Under the pieces are notes generated by a model. It saw nothing but the letters and a program-made list of their open reading frames with translations, was not told where the DNA came from and did no database searches. A program made the translations under genes and the position numbers. A stretch of DNA of 64,000 nt. It comes from Toxonevra muliebris. Lineage: Eukaryota; Arthropoda; Insecta; Diptera; Pallopteridae. Location: NCBI GenBank assembly GCA_963691655.1, contig OY829326.1, positions 43,613,989 through 43,677,988 on the forward strand. Reading direction: 5' to 3'. This document shows, in pieces, positions 23,429-35,600 of the stretch (the stretch's first letter is position 1; each line of letters starts with the position of its first letter).

Positions 23429-24300
23429 TCTGCCCTTGTATATGCATTTATATTTGCCCGATAGTATATTATTCAAACCTTTTTATCTCAGAAGAGGTTT
23501 ACAGAATTTTCATCATCTCCTCTATTTCTGAATTATTTTCCGAAAACCGATACTTCTATACCATGAAATGGTTTTGAAATCAGGGAGGATGTAACCCACA
23601 AATTAGGTTCATGTAAAGTCATTTTATTTTTAATTTCTCCAGTACTAAATTTTATCTCTATGATTTAGCTTATTAAATAATGTGTTGTAGGCTAAAGCTT
23701 ATTGTTTTTAGAACTCAAAAGTTTCTTTTACTTATACCTAGTTACATCCTAGTTATACTTGAATTGAACTTAAATTTGCAGAGTAATAATCTTTATGATT
23801 TGCGAGTTTAAAGTTAGAGTATCGAGTTTTGACCTCAGAACTGAACAGAAAATTTCATAAAACGCGCAAAAAAAATATGCTATTGCAAATAGTAGGTACC
23901 ATTTAGAATGCGGTTTGATGTGTTTCCGCTGGTTTTTATGCTTTGACAAATTTTTATTTTCCGCTTTTTCTATCGAAATACCGTCAAAACTTCGCTACGC
24001 TGCATCGCGAGGATTATGTAGTTAAAATAAAAACTAAAATTCATGGATTCAAAAATTATAATGTTGGTTTTTGTTTAATCTGTTATCTTTCAGCGTTGCC
24101 TTTAGTACTAATTTTTGCATTGCGCTAATTTTGAAGAGTATCGAATTTCGATACCCTTAGTAATGTACTCAATGGGTTTATGTTTCCATTACAAAAGTAT
24201 CAAATAAAAAATTATCGAGTGTCGAAAGAAAAATATCGAGTACTCAAAGTATCAAGTACAGAGATACCGTATCCCTAGTTATACCTGAATGAATTTGTGG
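23429..24300. repeat. Repeat with TATCGAGT words, possibly a decayed DNA element (about 23810-24276)
   Basis: GAGTATCGAGTTTTGAC near 23817 and several ATCGAGT/ATCGAAA words at 24135-24262 end in ATACCGTATCCCTAGTTATAC. The inverse of that end begins TAGGGATACGGTATC, a plausible element terminus. The left terminus is not resolved. A 61-codon frame (23943-24128) has no recognised motif. Confidence 0.3.
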
Positions 24301-26464
24301 TCCCAAAATATATGTGAAATAATTGACCTAAAATTTTAAAACGCTCCACCAAATACGAGTATAGAAATTTGTGCAAAATTTGTGTGTATGTGTGTGTTGC
24401 AGTATCCATCAGTGCAGTTGATGAAACTCATTAATTTCCACATAGATATTAAATTTCCACAATATTCGTTATAAATATATACTACATACAGTGAGTGTGG
24501 CTAAGTATTCATACGTTTGTATGCATGTTTTATATCAATGGCTATCATTATGAAATTAAGTGTGAAGCTTAAATGCATAATTCAAATATTTTGTTGCAAA
24601 TGTTATGCGTAAATACCATTTTTCTTTTCAATTAATGAATGAATGAATGAAGCTATCAAAATAATAATTAGAGCGTAGAAAATAAATAGTTAATCATTCT
24701 CAATTTTGAACAAAGAGAATAGGTAGTGGCAGCATAGAAGAGTAGAAAGCGAAATAGATAGATAAATTGATATGGTATCTAAGATGTGTTATGAGTTGCT
24801 TATACATTCAGTATATTGATATATTTTTTAAGTGTTTATAAATGTACGAATCCAGCAATTGAATATTTCATGAACGAGCAGCATTTTATGCTCATAGCTC
24901 AATTATTTTTTACTACCTGTTTTCCTTGTTATCTTTGAATTGAAAAAAAATATATATTTTATATTTTCCTTTTTTCACACACTTTTCTTTCCACTTTTAT
25001 TTTTCAAAATAAATATATAAATGAAAATGAAAAAATAAATATTAAAATAAAAGAAAAATAATTATTAAAAAATGCAAAATGTAAGAAGAAAAAGAAAAAT
25101 ATGCATACGTTATTATTATTATATTCTATGCGATATATACATACATATGTCCATACATACACCTATCCGGGAATTGTGTAAGTGACCCGACACTCATGGC
25201 CAGGTACCAAGTCAATTACGCAGTCAATCACTTGCACTCACATACACACACAGTCGTCGCCGTCATATTCTCGTTCTAAAGTATTCATATACCCATACAT
25301 ATGTTTTTATGTATGCATGTATGTATGGCTGCGTGTGCTCTAGATACTTCTTTTTATATGTACGAGTATCTGAGCTGTTACTCAGCTACACATCTACTGC
25401 AATCTACACATACATACAAGAATTCCATAGTTTGCTACTTTTTCAATTGTTTTCAGCACTCATATTTCATTTATGTATGTGGCAATTGCCCCTTGGGGCC
25501 AAAACTAACTAACTGTTGGTGTGTTGGTGTCGTTCTTGGGTGCTACTGCTGTTGCTGCCGTTGATGTATGTATGCCGTACTACACAGATACGAATTTTGT
25601 TAAGGTAAGAGATGAAAGGAGGTTTGAGGTAGGGTCGTGCTGAAATTGGGCTGATATTGTGCATACATATACATATTTACTACGGTCACTGCTCGGACCG
25701 TCCGTTTTTTGGTCAGCAGCATAACATTTTCGCTGCTGTGCGGCGTTAGAGGTTGCTTTAAAAATTTTATCGTTTGTTTTACTTTGTATTTTCCTTCTTT
25801 TTTTTTTCTTGTTTGACTTGGCTTTGCTTGGCCTTTCCGACATTTTTTCGGCAGCTCTTTGAGTAAATGTTTGTTACTTTTTTTTATTGGGGCTGCTGCT
25901 GCCCGTTGCCCAGTTCAAATATATTAAGTGTGTGTAAAATGTTTGTAATTCGTTCGTAATTTATGTTGTTCTTGTTGTTGTTTGGTGCTGCTGTCTTTGT
26001 TCGTTGTATTGTCGTTGTTGTGCAATTGGGTTTTTTTTTTAAATGCATTCTTAATTTTAGATGTAGTTTTTTTTTTTTAAAAATGCTATTCTTTTATTTT
26101 TTTATATGAACCCAAAACAATTAAATGCGTGCCCAACAGACCTGCCCAAAATCGCTAATTGTATTTATCAAGCACTTAACCTCATATTTTTATATTTTAA
26201 TGATGCTGCTTTTAAAAATCTTTTGTAAATACATATATGCCAATTCAAAAATAATGCCACGTATGTAATTAGCATTTAATTTAAACATTTCAAGTGTAGA
26301 GAAAAAATGTAAAAATATATATTGCTAAAAATAGAAGTGATGTCCGAAAACTAGAAAACTCAAATTCTACAAACTAATAATTTTTTGTGCCTATGGGCGA
26401 TGTTGATGTTTCAGGCAAGGAAGGGGTCTTAAAATTTTCAAGAATAATTAGAACCCATTTGCGG
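24301..26464. other. AT-rich non-coding stretch rich in microsatellites
   Basis: TACATACATATGTCCATACATACA (25137-25160), TGTATGCATGTATGTATGG (25309-25327) and GTTGCTGCCGTTG/TTGTTGTTGTT tracts (25545-26010) give several short overlapping frames in both strands, none with real protein character. The T-rich tracts at 26030-26100 look like intron sequence. No exon recognised. Confidence 0.45.
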
Positions 26465-26472
26465 GGTCCTAA

Positions 26473-27074
26473 CAGGGTAACCAGATTTTTGAACCGCGAA
26501 ATCAGTACATTAGATATTGGAAATCGGTGAAAATCTGTAAAAATCAGCACAGTTGTTAATGCTTTTTTTACCTAGGTAATTTAAATGTAAAATAATGATA
26601 TAAACGTCCTGAAATTTTTCACCGATTTTGTGTGTTCCTTTTACATTTTTTTCTTCGTCAGTAAAAAATGTTGATTACGTATCAATTTCCATATTTAGAG
26701 AATTTTGAGAGCAGAGGACAATAATTAAATTCAATTAGTAACAACTTTCCTTCACTCATTTAAAAACTCACGTTATCCGACTTTTTTTCAAACAAATATT
26801 GATAGCAGTAAAGCGCATGTATTTTACTTTGTAAACAGTCAGAAAAAGAAACAAACAGGGTGAGAATATCTGCAAAAACGATTTTAAGGCCATTAAGATT
26901 AAGCACAAAAATTCTTAAGATATTAATTTGAAAAAATCAGTACAAAATACAAAAATCAGTACATTTTCTTACTGATTTCGAGGTTTCAAAACATCAGTAT
27001 TTAAAAAAAAAATCAGGGCATGTACTGATCAAATCAGGGCATGTACTGATCAAATCAGTACGTCTGGCTCCTTA
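26473..27074. mobile_element. Non-autonomous hAT-like element of the ATCAGTAC family
   Basis: The left end CAGGGTAACCAGA and inverted right end TAAGGAGCCAGACG are similar allowing one indel. Flanks GGTCCTAA (26465-26472) and GATCCTAA (27075-27082) agree at seven of eight positions, as expected for hAT. The word AAATCAGTAC recurs near both ends. A 21-bp unit AAATCAGGGCATGTACTGAT(C) is exactly duplicated in tandem at 27010-27030 and 27031-27051. Another copy of the family ends at 1683. There is no transposase frame. Confidence 0.55.
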
Positions 27075-27082
27075 GATCCTAA

Positions 27083-28560
27083 TAACCCCACATTTTATAC
27101 TGACTATGAAAAAAATAATTTGTTTGTCTCCTCCACTGGACATAGATACAAATTTTCAGCGATATGCAATACAGTCTTCTATCAAAGAATACAAATGCTC
27201 ATCATTAACTGTTCAGGTAAAATTTTTAAAAAATTATTCTAACATTTATTCACACTTCGCACAACCGAAACGGCAAATTCAAGTTATTTATAAAATTACC
27301 GGTACGATCAAATCCACCAATCATATCAGATCGCCGTTTCAATTTTGTTCTTTGATAACAGTGTCAATCATTTTATTTATTGTTATTCTGTATCGGTCAA
27401 TTTTCTCAGCAACGAATGCGGCCGATTTAATCGTTAAAACAATTTCACCACATCGTGCCGGTTAATGCGAATTAGCAAATTCATTCATTCGTTATAAAAT
27501 TTGAATTCACTGTTTTGTGTATTTGTTGTATTGATTGTAAATGTAATGCCAATTACAAGAGCAAGTGTGGTTAATCTTTTCATACCAAAGGAAACACAAG
27601 TGTGAAATGAACATCGATTGTTTAAATAAAAGTGTTGATAAAAAGTTAGTTATTTCACAAAAAAATTATTCACAAAAATTAGTTTCACAAATTTCGTTTA
27701 ATTTTGTTAAAAAAAAAAAGTAGAAAATATTTTAAGTAAAATACAAATGTCAATACACTAAAAGTGAGTCTGCATAAGTTACAATCATCTTTTGGTGTTG
27801 TAATGTTGTACTTTAAATGTAATTTCGATTGTGTGACGGCGATTTTTTTTTTAGATTTTTTTCATTAGCGATCTTAATACCTGTACTGTCAATGTCATCT
27901 CTTGTAATAAGCTTACTTTTAATGAGTCACCGAAGTGAATAGATATCGGCTATTATACTTATATCTGGAGCACCACTTAAATAAAGTTCAAACATTTTTT
28001 TTTAAATCTTTTTTATAACGTTAAACAATTTTATTTACACGTGATTAATATGAGCTGTGTTCAGTTTTGGGCTCAATTTTATTATATGGTACAATGGAAA
28101 TTACACACTTATTGTGGTGAACATTTTTTATTGCAAATTCATTATAAATTAATACAATTCCCCCTGATATGAGACATGCTTGGCTTGATTTTACACAACA
28201 CTACCATTAATGTGTCATTTATATGATAAAAAATGATTTCTAGATAAAATTTTGCTATAGAGACATTTCCTCTCCAAACACTGTGAATCAGACTATCATG
28301 GATAAATATATAATGTTTAATCTTTTCCATTCGAAAATTTCTGGTATCCCACAATCGGAAACAAATTTTGTTTTTTCCAGCCAATAAATAGTGGAAAATT
28401 CTTGTCTGGTATTTGCAATGAAAAATTCAGGCTTTCAACGGTGTATATGTAGTAAAAAAGAAATCATGCCCCACAACTTTAGTTGCAATTTTTGATAGAA
28501 GTATACTAGTATAGCCTTATCTACCTAAAAGACCGAACACCACTAATATACACTGTATTA
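27083..28560. other. Non-coding stretch; one 119-codon open frame judged weak
   Basis: The plus frame 27106-27465 starts with ATG. It encodes a mixed product with a hydrophobic segment (CSLITVSIILFIVILY) near residues 81-96, but it has no donor, homologue I recognise or upstream support. The rest is AT-rich with poly-A and poly-T runs. Confidence 0.35.
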
Positions 28561-29635
28561 CACTGTGCAACAAAAATATTATGCGCGAGATTTTCGAACG
28601 GTGTTATAGTAATTTAGGGTTGCTGATCACGACTGCGTACTCAGTTCGTACTCCATCACATCTAGTTCTCTCACAAAAAAGACCTGAAGTCGGAAAAATG
28701 GGGTCTTCAGGGGCTATTAAGTAATTTCTTCATTTCAACAGATACGAATTCGATGTTGTCTAAAGCAAAGTTGTTAAGCATAAAAATATAAACAATTATT
28801 GCGTATGTACTTTTCCTCCATCTTCTACCCTTCCTCTTGAGAATGTAGTTTTAAACCCTTTTTTCGATAAATGGCCGATAAAACAAAAACCGTTGGGAAA
28901 ACTATTAAATTGCTTTTGAAGAAAATGTTTCTTGTTAAAAATCATAGGGAGTCTCAGAACATTGAATTAACAAACGATGTACACATTTTCCAGAATAATG
29001 TAAAAACAAAATTTTTTGCATTCGACCCAAGCCACTCACACTACGTAAGTAAATAATGGAATTGTTTGTTGTTGTAATTACATTAGGCTTCAATGTGAAG
29101 CCAACAAAATAGAAAGTATTTAATTGATTGAAAAAAAATATTTTTGACTTGTGGTTCATCCCATGTGGAGCCAACAAATAATTTTTTTTTTCTGCAAAAC
29201 GTGTGCCTTGTAGGTTATTCCAATGTTCTGGGACCCCTCATAATTTGTAACAAGGAACATTTTCTTCAAAGGCAATATAATAGTTTTCTCAACGGTTTTT
29301 GTTTTATCGGCCTTTTATCGCAAAAAAGATGCTTAAAACCCAATTTTCATTAGAAAGGGTAAGAGGTGGAGGAAAAGTGTATATCCAAAACTTGTTTATC
29401 TCTTTGTGTTTAACAACTTTGCTACAGTCATTAAATTTGTTTCTGTTGAAATAAAGGAATTCCTTAATAGTCCCTGAAGACCCCATTTTTCCGACTTCAG
29501 GTCCATATTGTGGAAGAACTAGATATGAAGATATGAAAAACTGAGTACGCAGCCGTGATCAGCGACCCTTAATTACTTTAAAACCGTTAGAAAATCTCGC
29601 GCATAGGACACAAATTGAAAATTTGTTGCACTGTG
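28561..29635. mobile_element. Large foldback element with about 410-bp inverted arms
   Basis: The left arm (about 28561-28970) and right arm (about 29225-29635) are inverted copies of each other at roughly four bases in five by eye. Shared words include CACTGTGCAAC/CACAGTGCAAC at the tips, ATGCGCGAGATTTTC, GACCTGAAGTCGGAAAAATG, GGGTCTTCAGG and AAACCGTTG(A)G. The spacer is about 255 bp. TTA lies directly outside each tip (28558-28560, 29636-29638), a possible 3-bp target duplication as in PIF/Harbinger or some CMC elements. The 61-codon frame at 28871-29056 lies across the arm-spacer junction and is not a recognised protein. A diverged relative may lie at 33290-33560. Confidence 0.75.
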
Positions 29636-31685
29636 TTATCAATGTTACTGTGTTGTGCCAAACAAGTAACAACCAATCTCAACTTTCTAAACAATTATAT
29701 TCACCTAAAGTTCTTCTTTTTTTTTTGGAATGTAAGTTTGCTATTTATAGATACATGTAAACAATTATTTTTGTCTTCAACATTTGCGTATAAAACAGTT
29801 AACCTTTTTTTTTTAATAAAATTCACCAATTAATTTTATTTTTAAAAAGTTTATTTTTTCTTTTAATTGTTTAATTTTTTTTTTTTAATTAATACCAATA
29901 ATCTTTTTTCATAATTGAGTAGTGTAATTATTTTGTAATTATGAATTAAACAATTTAATAATGCAAATTATAGTAAATTGGTTATTGTGTGTAAGCGAGT
30001 GTGTGTGAGGCAGCAGCAAAGACAAAAAAAAAAAACAATAACATCACCAACAATATTAAAACAAAAGTTTTTGTATATTTAATTTATTAAATATAATTTA
30101 ATGTGTAGGTATATCGAATTGTATACATTTTAATGTATGAAAGAAATTCAATTAAATGTATTGAAGAAATTTACTGGTTATGCATAGCTGAAGCTTAGAT
30201 ACTCTACACATTAAATAGTAGAAATATTCCAAATTATAGGTCTTCATCTTTACCCATATACTTACATACCTATATTATTAGGTATATGGGTAAAAACTAA
30301 TGGGGAAAACATTCTTCATTGAAGTGTTGAATTAAAAAACCTATGCGAGAAAATTACTTTATAGATGGCACGATTTACACAAAATTAACTTATGTAATTT
30401 CTGCGAAAATACTCACGACAAACAATCTAACAAAAATGATAAATTGTTTTTTTTTTCTTCTTTTTCATTATTAAATTATTTTCTTTTGATACCTGACCAA
30501 TTTGAATAGCTTTTTGTACTTTAGTTGTATTTTTAGATTGTAGAGCGCAGAAAAATACTGTAACACAAGTTGTATCCAAGCGGAACAAATAAAATTTATC
30601 AATAAAAATCAATTTGAAATCAATACATTACCATATATATATATAGAAAAATCATGTAAATTGAAGCCACTACAAATAAACAGACCGACAAATCGATAGA
30701 CTGACAAACAATCAAATGAGTAGTGAAATTGTAGTTTTACTGAACCAAACACTTGGTTTTCTTTTATTTCCTAGTAATAGTAATAGCTATGTAATTTCAT
30801 AGTACTGACATACTGACTTACATAGAAGAAAATCTACAGGTACAGTCTTTGAAATATGCTTAAATGAAAAATCATTAATTTCTTATAATTTTATTATCAA
30901 TGCAAGAAAAGTAGTACGGAAATCTAATATAAACGTTGGCTATTTGTACTTTTTAGGTCAAAACTAATAAAAGGGAGTAATTAACATTAGTTAATATTAT
31001 TTTTCTTATTTCAAATTCATTTGTATTAGTTGAGATGTTATATTTATATATATATATATATATGTATTTTTATGAACTTGCATAATTTTTAAAGTATTTT
31101 AAAAGTAAAAATAAAATAAAAAAATTGTGAAAACTTTTGTATAACATTTGTCGTGCATGAAGAAATAAGTGTGAACTTAATTTGAATTTGTTTTGATTTT
31201 TTTTACGATTAGTAGTTGAATTTATTTTGACTGTTGTATACAAAATGTAAAGCAACAATTTGGAAATAAGGGTTAATTTATAATTAACCCTCCAACTTAT
31301 AATTAACCGTGCCAACTTAATACTTTTTAGAAAATCATTCACAATACAATTCGAAAGAAAATAGTTTTTATTATTCACTAAAAGTTTTTTTTAACGGGAT
31401 AGGATCAGAATTTGATTTAATTTATGTTTTTCAAATTACAAATGTTTGCGACAAAATAATAACGAAATGACTTATTTTGGTCAATTTTCAGTTTCAACTG
31501 ATATAACTTTTAAAATACACATGGCACAGCTACCCCCAGCATAGCAGTACTTACATACATATTTCAACTACAAACATGTTTACCGTTAGTTTCGAACAAA
31601 ATAAACTTGTGTATGTTATCGCACATTATATAAAGTCCGGCTAGAGGCGGACTGGGGAGTTAGAGCAATAAAAAAAATGTTCATA
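29636..31685. other. AT-rich non-coding stretch
   Basis: A 13-bp inverted repeat TTTACCCATATAC (30249-30261)/GTATATGGGTAAA (30282-30294) and a (TA)n run at 31045-31063 stand out. The 102-codon minus frame at 31070-31378 is Lys/Asn/Leu-rich, as expected by chance in this composition. No gene recognised. Confidence 0.45.
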
Positions 31686-31689
31686 TTTA

Positions 31690-31800
31690 TTACTACTAGC
31701 GTATCCAGAGACTCTATAAATTTTTTTTGCCACATATATGAAATTTTCATTGGTAAGGAAGAGGTTTAACCCCTAATCTGTCCCCCTGTCCCCCCAAATG
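31690..31800. repeat. Copy of the GGATCC/CTAGTG repeat family
   Basis: ACTACTAGCGTATCCAGAGA, then GAAATTTTCATTGGTAAGGA, then C-runs (CCCCTAATCTGTCCCCC). The same order of words as in the copy at 56470-56625. Confidence 0.4.
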
Positions 31801-32099
31801 TTCGATCGGTTCAAATAGTGGTTATTGCAATCCCTGAGAGAAAGATTTTATAATCGATTTCAACTCGTTTTCGAATGCAGAAAAATCAAGTTTGTTTTAG
31901 CAAAATTTTCCAGACACTATGGACGGAATCACTCAGTTTAACTTTTTTGCTGACTCATTAGATCATTTTTTTAATAACAGTTTAAAACAATTTCGAGGTT
32001 TTGTAAATTGGCCCGCCTCTACAAATGAGCATTCATTCATATCCCCTAATTTGCAGTTTTTATGCCGTTTCCAAGAAGAAAAAGGAAAGGAATCGGCTC

Positions 32100-32370
32100 T
32101 GGGAAATTTGGCCCAATGAAAAATAGCCCCAAACAAAAATGAAAAAGTATTGAGGTGGTATTTCATAATTTGGGGCCTTTTCTCATATTGCAATAGGATA
32201 TATGTATGTAAGTTGGGTCCTTTTTTCATTTATTTTTGGATTTGTTTTTCATCATTTTGGGTCATTTTAATAATTGGAGCCTTTTTTCATAGTGAATATA
32301 TTGCCCCAATTTTGGGGCTATTTTTCATTTTCAGTTTTGAGCCATTTTTCATTGGTCCTAATTTCACGGC
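32100..32370. repeat. Degenerate tandem array of TTTGGGGCCATTTTTCATT-like units
   Basis: Words such as TTTGGGGCCTTTTCTCAT, TTGGGTCCTTTTTTCATT, TTGGAGCCTTTTTTCAT, TTGGGGCTATTTTTCATTTT and TTGAGCCATTTTTCATTGG follow each other at irregular 30-60 bp steps. An inverted unit, GGCCCAATGAAAAATAGCCCC, is at the left edge (about 32109-32129). The open frames that cross it (31919-32119, 31963-32229, 32150-32500) are read as products of the repeat rather than genes. Confidence 0.55.
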
Positions 32371-32582
32371 TCCAAAGGAACCATTGGTACCATACATATC
32401 AGTCAATGCCTTTATGCTAGCAATATATCACCTAATCTTCGACGGGAACTGGAAATTCGAAGTAACAATAAATTCCAAAAGGGTCAAAATTACTTTTTGA
32501 AGGATATAAATAAATTGAGAACAAACAGAAAAAACCAGAACTGATAAAATTTTCCATTAAAAGTCTTCAACATGTTATAGAA

Positions 32583-32671
32583 ATCGTATCTTTTATCTAT
32601 TCGGGCTTTTTGGTCGATGATTTTTTGGAACTATCAACGACCAAAAAGCCCGAATAGATAAAAGATACGAT
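32583..32671. repeat. Perfect hairpin: 34-bp arms, 21-bp loop
   Basis: The left arm at 32583-32616 (begins ATCGTATCTTTTATC, ends GGCTTTTTGGTCG) is matched without a single mismatch by the reverse complement at 32638-32671. The loop is 32617-32637. The length and perfection far exceed other palindromes here. It could be a young foldback insertion, a replication or repair-templated inversion, or the foldback of a small-RNA precursor. Sequence alone does not decide. Confidence 0.85.
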
Positions 32672-35600
32672 ACAAAATACGAATTGGTCTAACTTACACA
32701 CAAATGTTACAGAAATGTGTGCCCTAAAGGTGATTCTGTTGTTCAAGGATCTACCCTAAAATTTACCAAGAAACTTTTTCTCCGAAACGATTGTTTCTTA
32801 ACGTTTTCTTTCTGTAGGGTATTTTTTGAAAAATTTTGGGGTGGAAAGCCCAATTTTTGAGAGGCCGATCCAAAGATAAAAGGAAAATGTAAATACAAAA
32901 ATTGTTTAACCCTGTAGTTTGGGCTTGATAAATTTTGATGTAAAAAGCATAGATCTGATATCAAAAAACCTAAAAAAATTTAATGGGCGTGGTTTTATGC
33001 AGCCGGAAAGGTTGAATGCCCAAAACTATTTGTTGTTGGAAAAACTTTTTATCAATTTGTTTTAAGTAATTAAATATTTTTTGTAAAAAATCTAAAGGCC
33101 CAGCTACTTACAGCTTTTATCTAGCTACTATGATGAGAAGTATTTTATTTTTATTTTTTTTTTTTCACTTTTACCTCAAATTCAATCAAAATAATTAATT
33201 TTCCTGTTTTTCAAAAATTTTTGACTTTGACTCACGCTTACGTCTGTAATACGCATCATAACTCATAACTAATGCATTTTTTTAAAAGCTTGGGGAATTC
33301 CATAAACGTTATGACAAAAATAGCAACAAAAAACTGTTAAGGTGCTAATTACACCCGTTTTGATTAAGGCTGGCTAGAGACACGCTTGGGAACTTGATAA
33401 CAAGATTACTTCATCTGAAAAAAAAAAATTTGTAGTCCTCAGACTTCATGGCAAAATTTTGGAAGAACTACAGCTAATTTAGAGAAACTAACTTTCGATT
33501 CGTTAAAACCGTTAGAAAATTTGAGGGCTACACTTTGCTGCACTATACAATCACCGCTATGTCTATAGTACCAAAGAAAATTTAAACTTTTCTACTGGCA
33601 AAGCAATTTGGAACTTTCTATAACTTTAGGTTATAAAAAAATTTAGCAAATTATCTTAGCTTTTTTGGAACTGTAGGTATTTCTCATATTCCATTTCTGA
33701 ACTTTTATGCATATGATTCGCATATGGAATTGAAGTGAAAGCATTTTAATTTCTTCGCTAATTTTTGGTGGGAGTGTAACAAAAATTTCTATGCAGTTGA
33801 ACATAAATTCTTAAGTTGCTACCTAATTTCTTTTTAAACAGAAATTAGCATCATCTGACAAAGATTTCATTGTAGTTGAACTGCAAAACAAAATTCAATT
33901 CAATGATTTTTAGCACAAGCGATAAAAGAATTCAACTAAATTGCTCAAAACGACTTAAGTGTGAAGTGAGAAACAGATTATCTAGTAAGTAGCTTACAGA
34001 TGCTAACTGTGTGTCTAGTGTATGTCTAGTGTGTGTGTGTATGTATGTGTGTAGTCAGTCAGTTTGTTGTTTTGATGGTGAAAGCAAATTAATTTCGCAA
34101 CTGGTTAACACCTTCGCTCTATCTTACCTCAATGCCGCAATAAGTTAAAGTTACGCTGGACTGAAGCGCATGAATGTTCAAAGATGATCATCTTGTGTTG
34201 ATGGTATTGTTGTTGTTGTTAATGATGACGGCGTCGGTGGATGGACAAACGTGGTCTATGCCACCCGCCGCTTTTTGATTATTTTTATTTATTATTTGTT
34301 TTACAAATAAATGGAAAATCTCTATGAAATCAAAAAAATACTAAAATAAGAAAAAGTATAATAATGATGTGAAATTCACATAGTGAAAAAATAAAAACAA
34401 CAACACCAACAACAGTAGTAAAGAAACTTTAACTATAACAATGCCACAAACACATAATTTTCATATTTAAAAATTTGTAACAAATAATAAAAATAACACC
34501 AGTAACAACAACGACAACAGCAACCACAATAACAACAACAAAAATATTTTTAATAAATAAAGTTTATGATGTTTCGTTTGTTTTTGTTTTCTGCGTTTGC
34601 TGGTTTGATACTAATGATGATGATGGAATAACTAAATTATTTTTTTCCTGTGTTTAGTTTTAAGTTGTTGCTGTTGCTGTTGGTTGCACTCCTATTTACT
34701 CGTATATACATATGCGTATTAATCTTAATTCTAAATTTAGAAAAAAAATTTTAACAAAAACAAAACAAAACGAAAGTGGTGAATATAGTTTGGTTGATGG
34801 CTTTCACTTAAATTCATTTATGGTCATAATGCCATTACCAAAATATTTACCATTAATAACATCAACAGAAACTACACCGACACCACGATACCACCAACAA
34901 CTTTACTGCAATAAAGCAAAAAGCACCAAACGATCATTGTCATCCAAATAAAGTGATGTTGATGATGATGAAGATGATGATGATGATGCTTGTTGGTTGG
35001 TTGTTATGAAACTAGATTAAGTGACGGTGGTAGCACGGTTGGGAATTAATGAAAAGCGACATTTATAAACCAACACGTATATGGAATTAGCTATCATTGA
35101 AATCTCGAAAACTTTAGATATAATAAAAGTGAAATGCGTTGAGTAATAGGTACCTACCTACATAACAAAAGCAACAGCAAAAAAAAAAAACTCTGCTCTA
35201 TGTATGTGTGTTGCAAAAAGGGAAGTCCATTAAAAGCCAATTAGCACATTTATTGCAACAACAACAACGACAACAACAGCAATCATCAAAAACATCAAAG
35301 CAGCTCGAGATAACATTTGCTGGCTGGCGATGACGCCGGCCAAGCCACTTAACTGCTTCACCGCTTACAAGGCGAATACATAACTAACTGAAGCTAGAAG
35401 TGCTGCAATTCGAGCGCTAATTACATGCTAACAGTGTGTTTTTTGTTATTTACCATAACACCAACAACAATGATCACGACAACAATAATCAACAGTCAAC
35501 ACCACCACCACCAACAACAATAACAATCAAAGTTTACGCCAGACACACTCACATCATGCTCCACCATACCTAATGTATGTAGATATCGAAAAGATTGAAT

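Noticed and set aside
27106..27465. 119-codon open frame (+)
   Set aside because: No homologue recognised, no splice signals, and only one weak hydrophobic segment.
28561..28567. Transib/RAG-like heptamer at the foldback tips
   Set aside because: One tip reads CACTGTG rather than CACAGTG, and the flanking duplication looks like 3 bp, not the 5 bp of Transib.
28871..29056. 61-codon ATG frame followed by TACGTAAGT as an exon
   Set aside because: The frame lies at the arm-spacer junction of a foldback element, and the apparent donor is inside the spacer.
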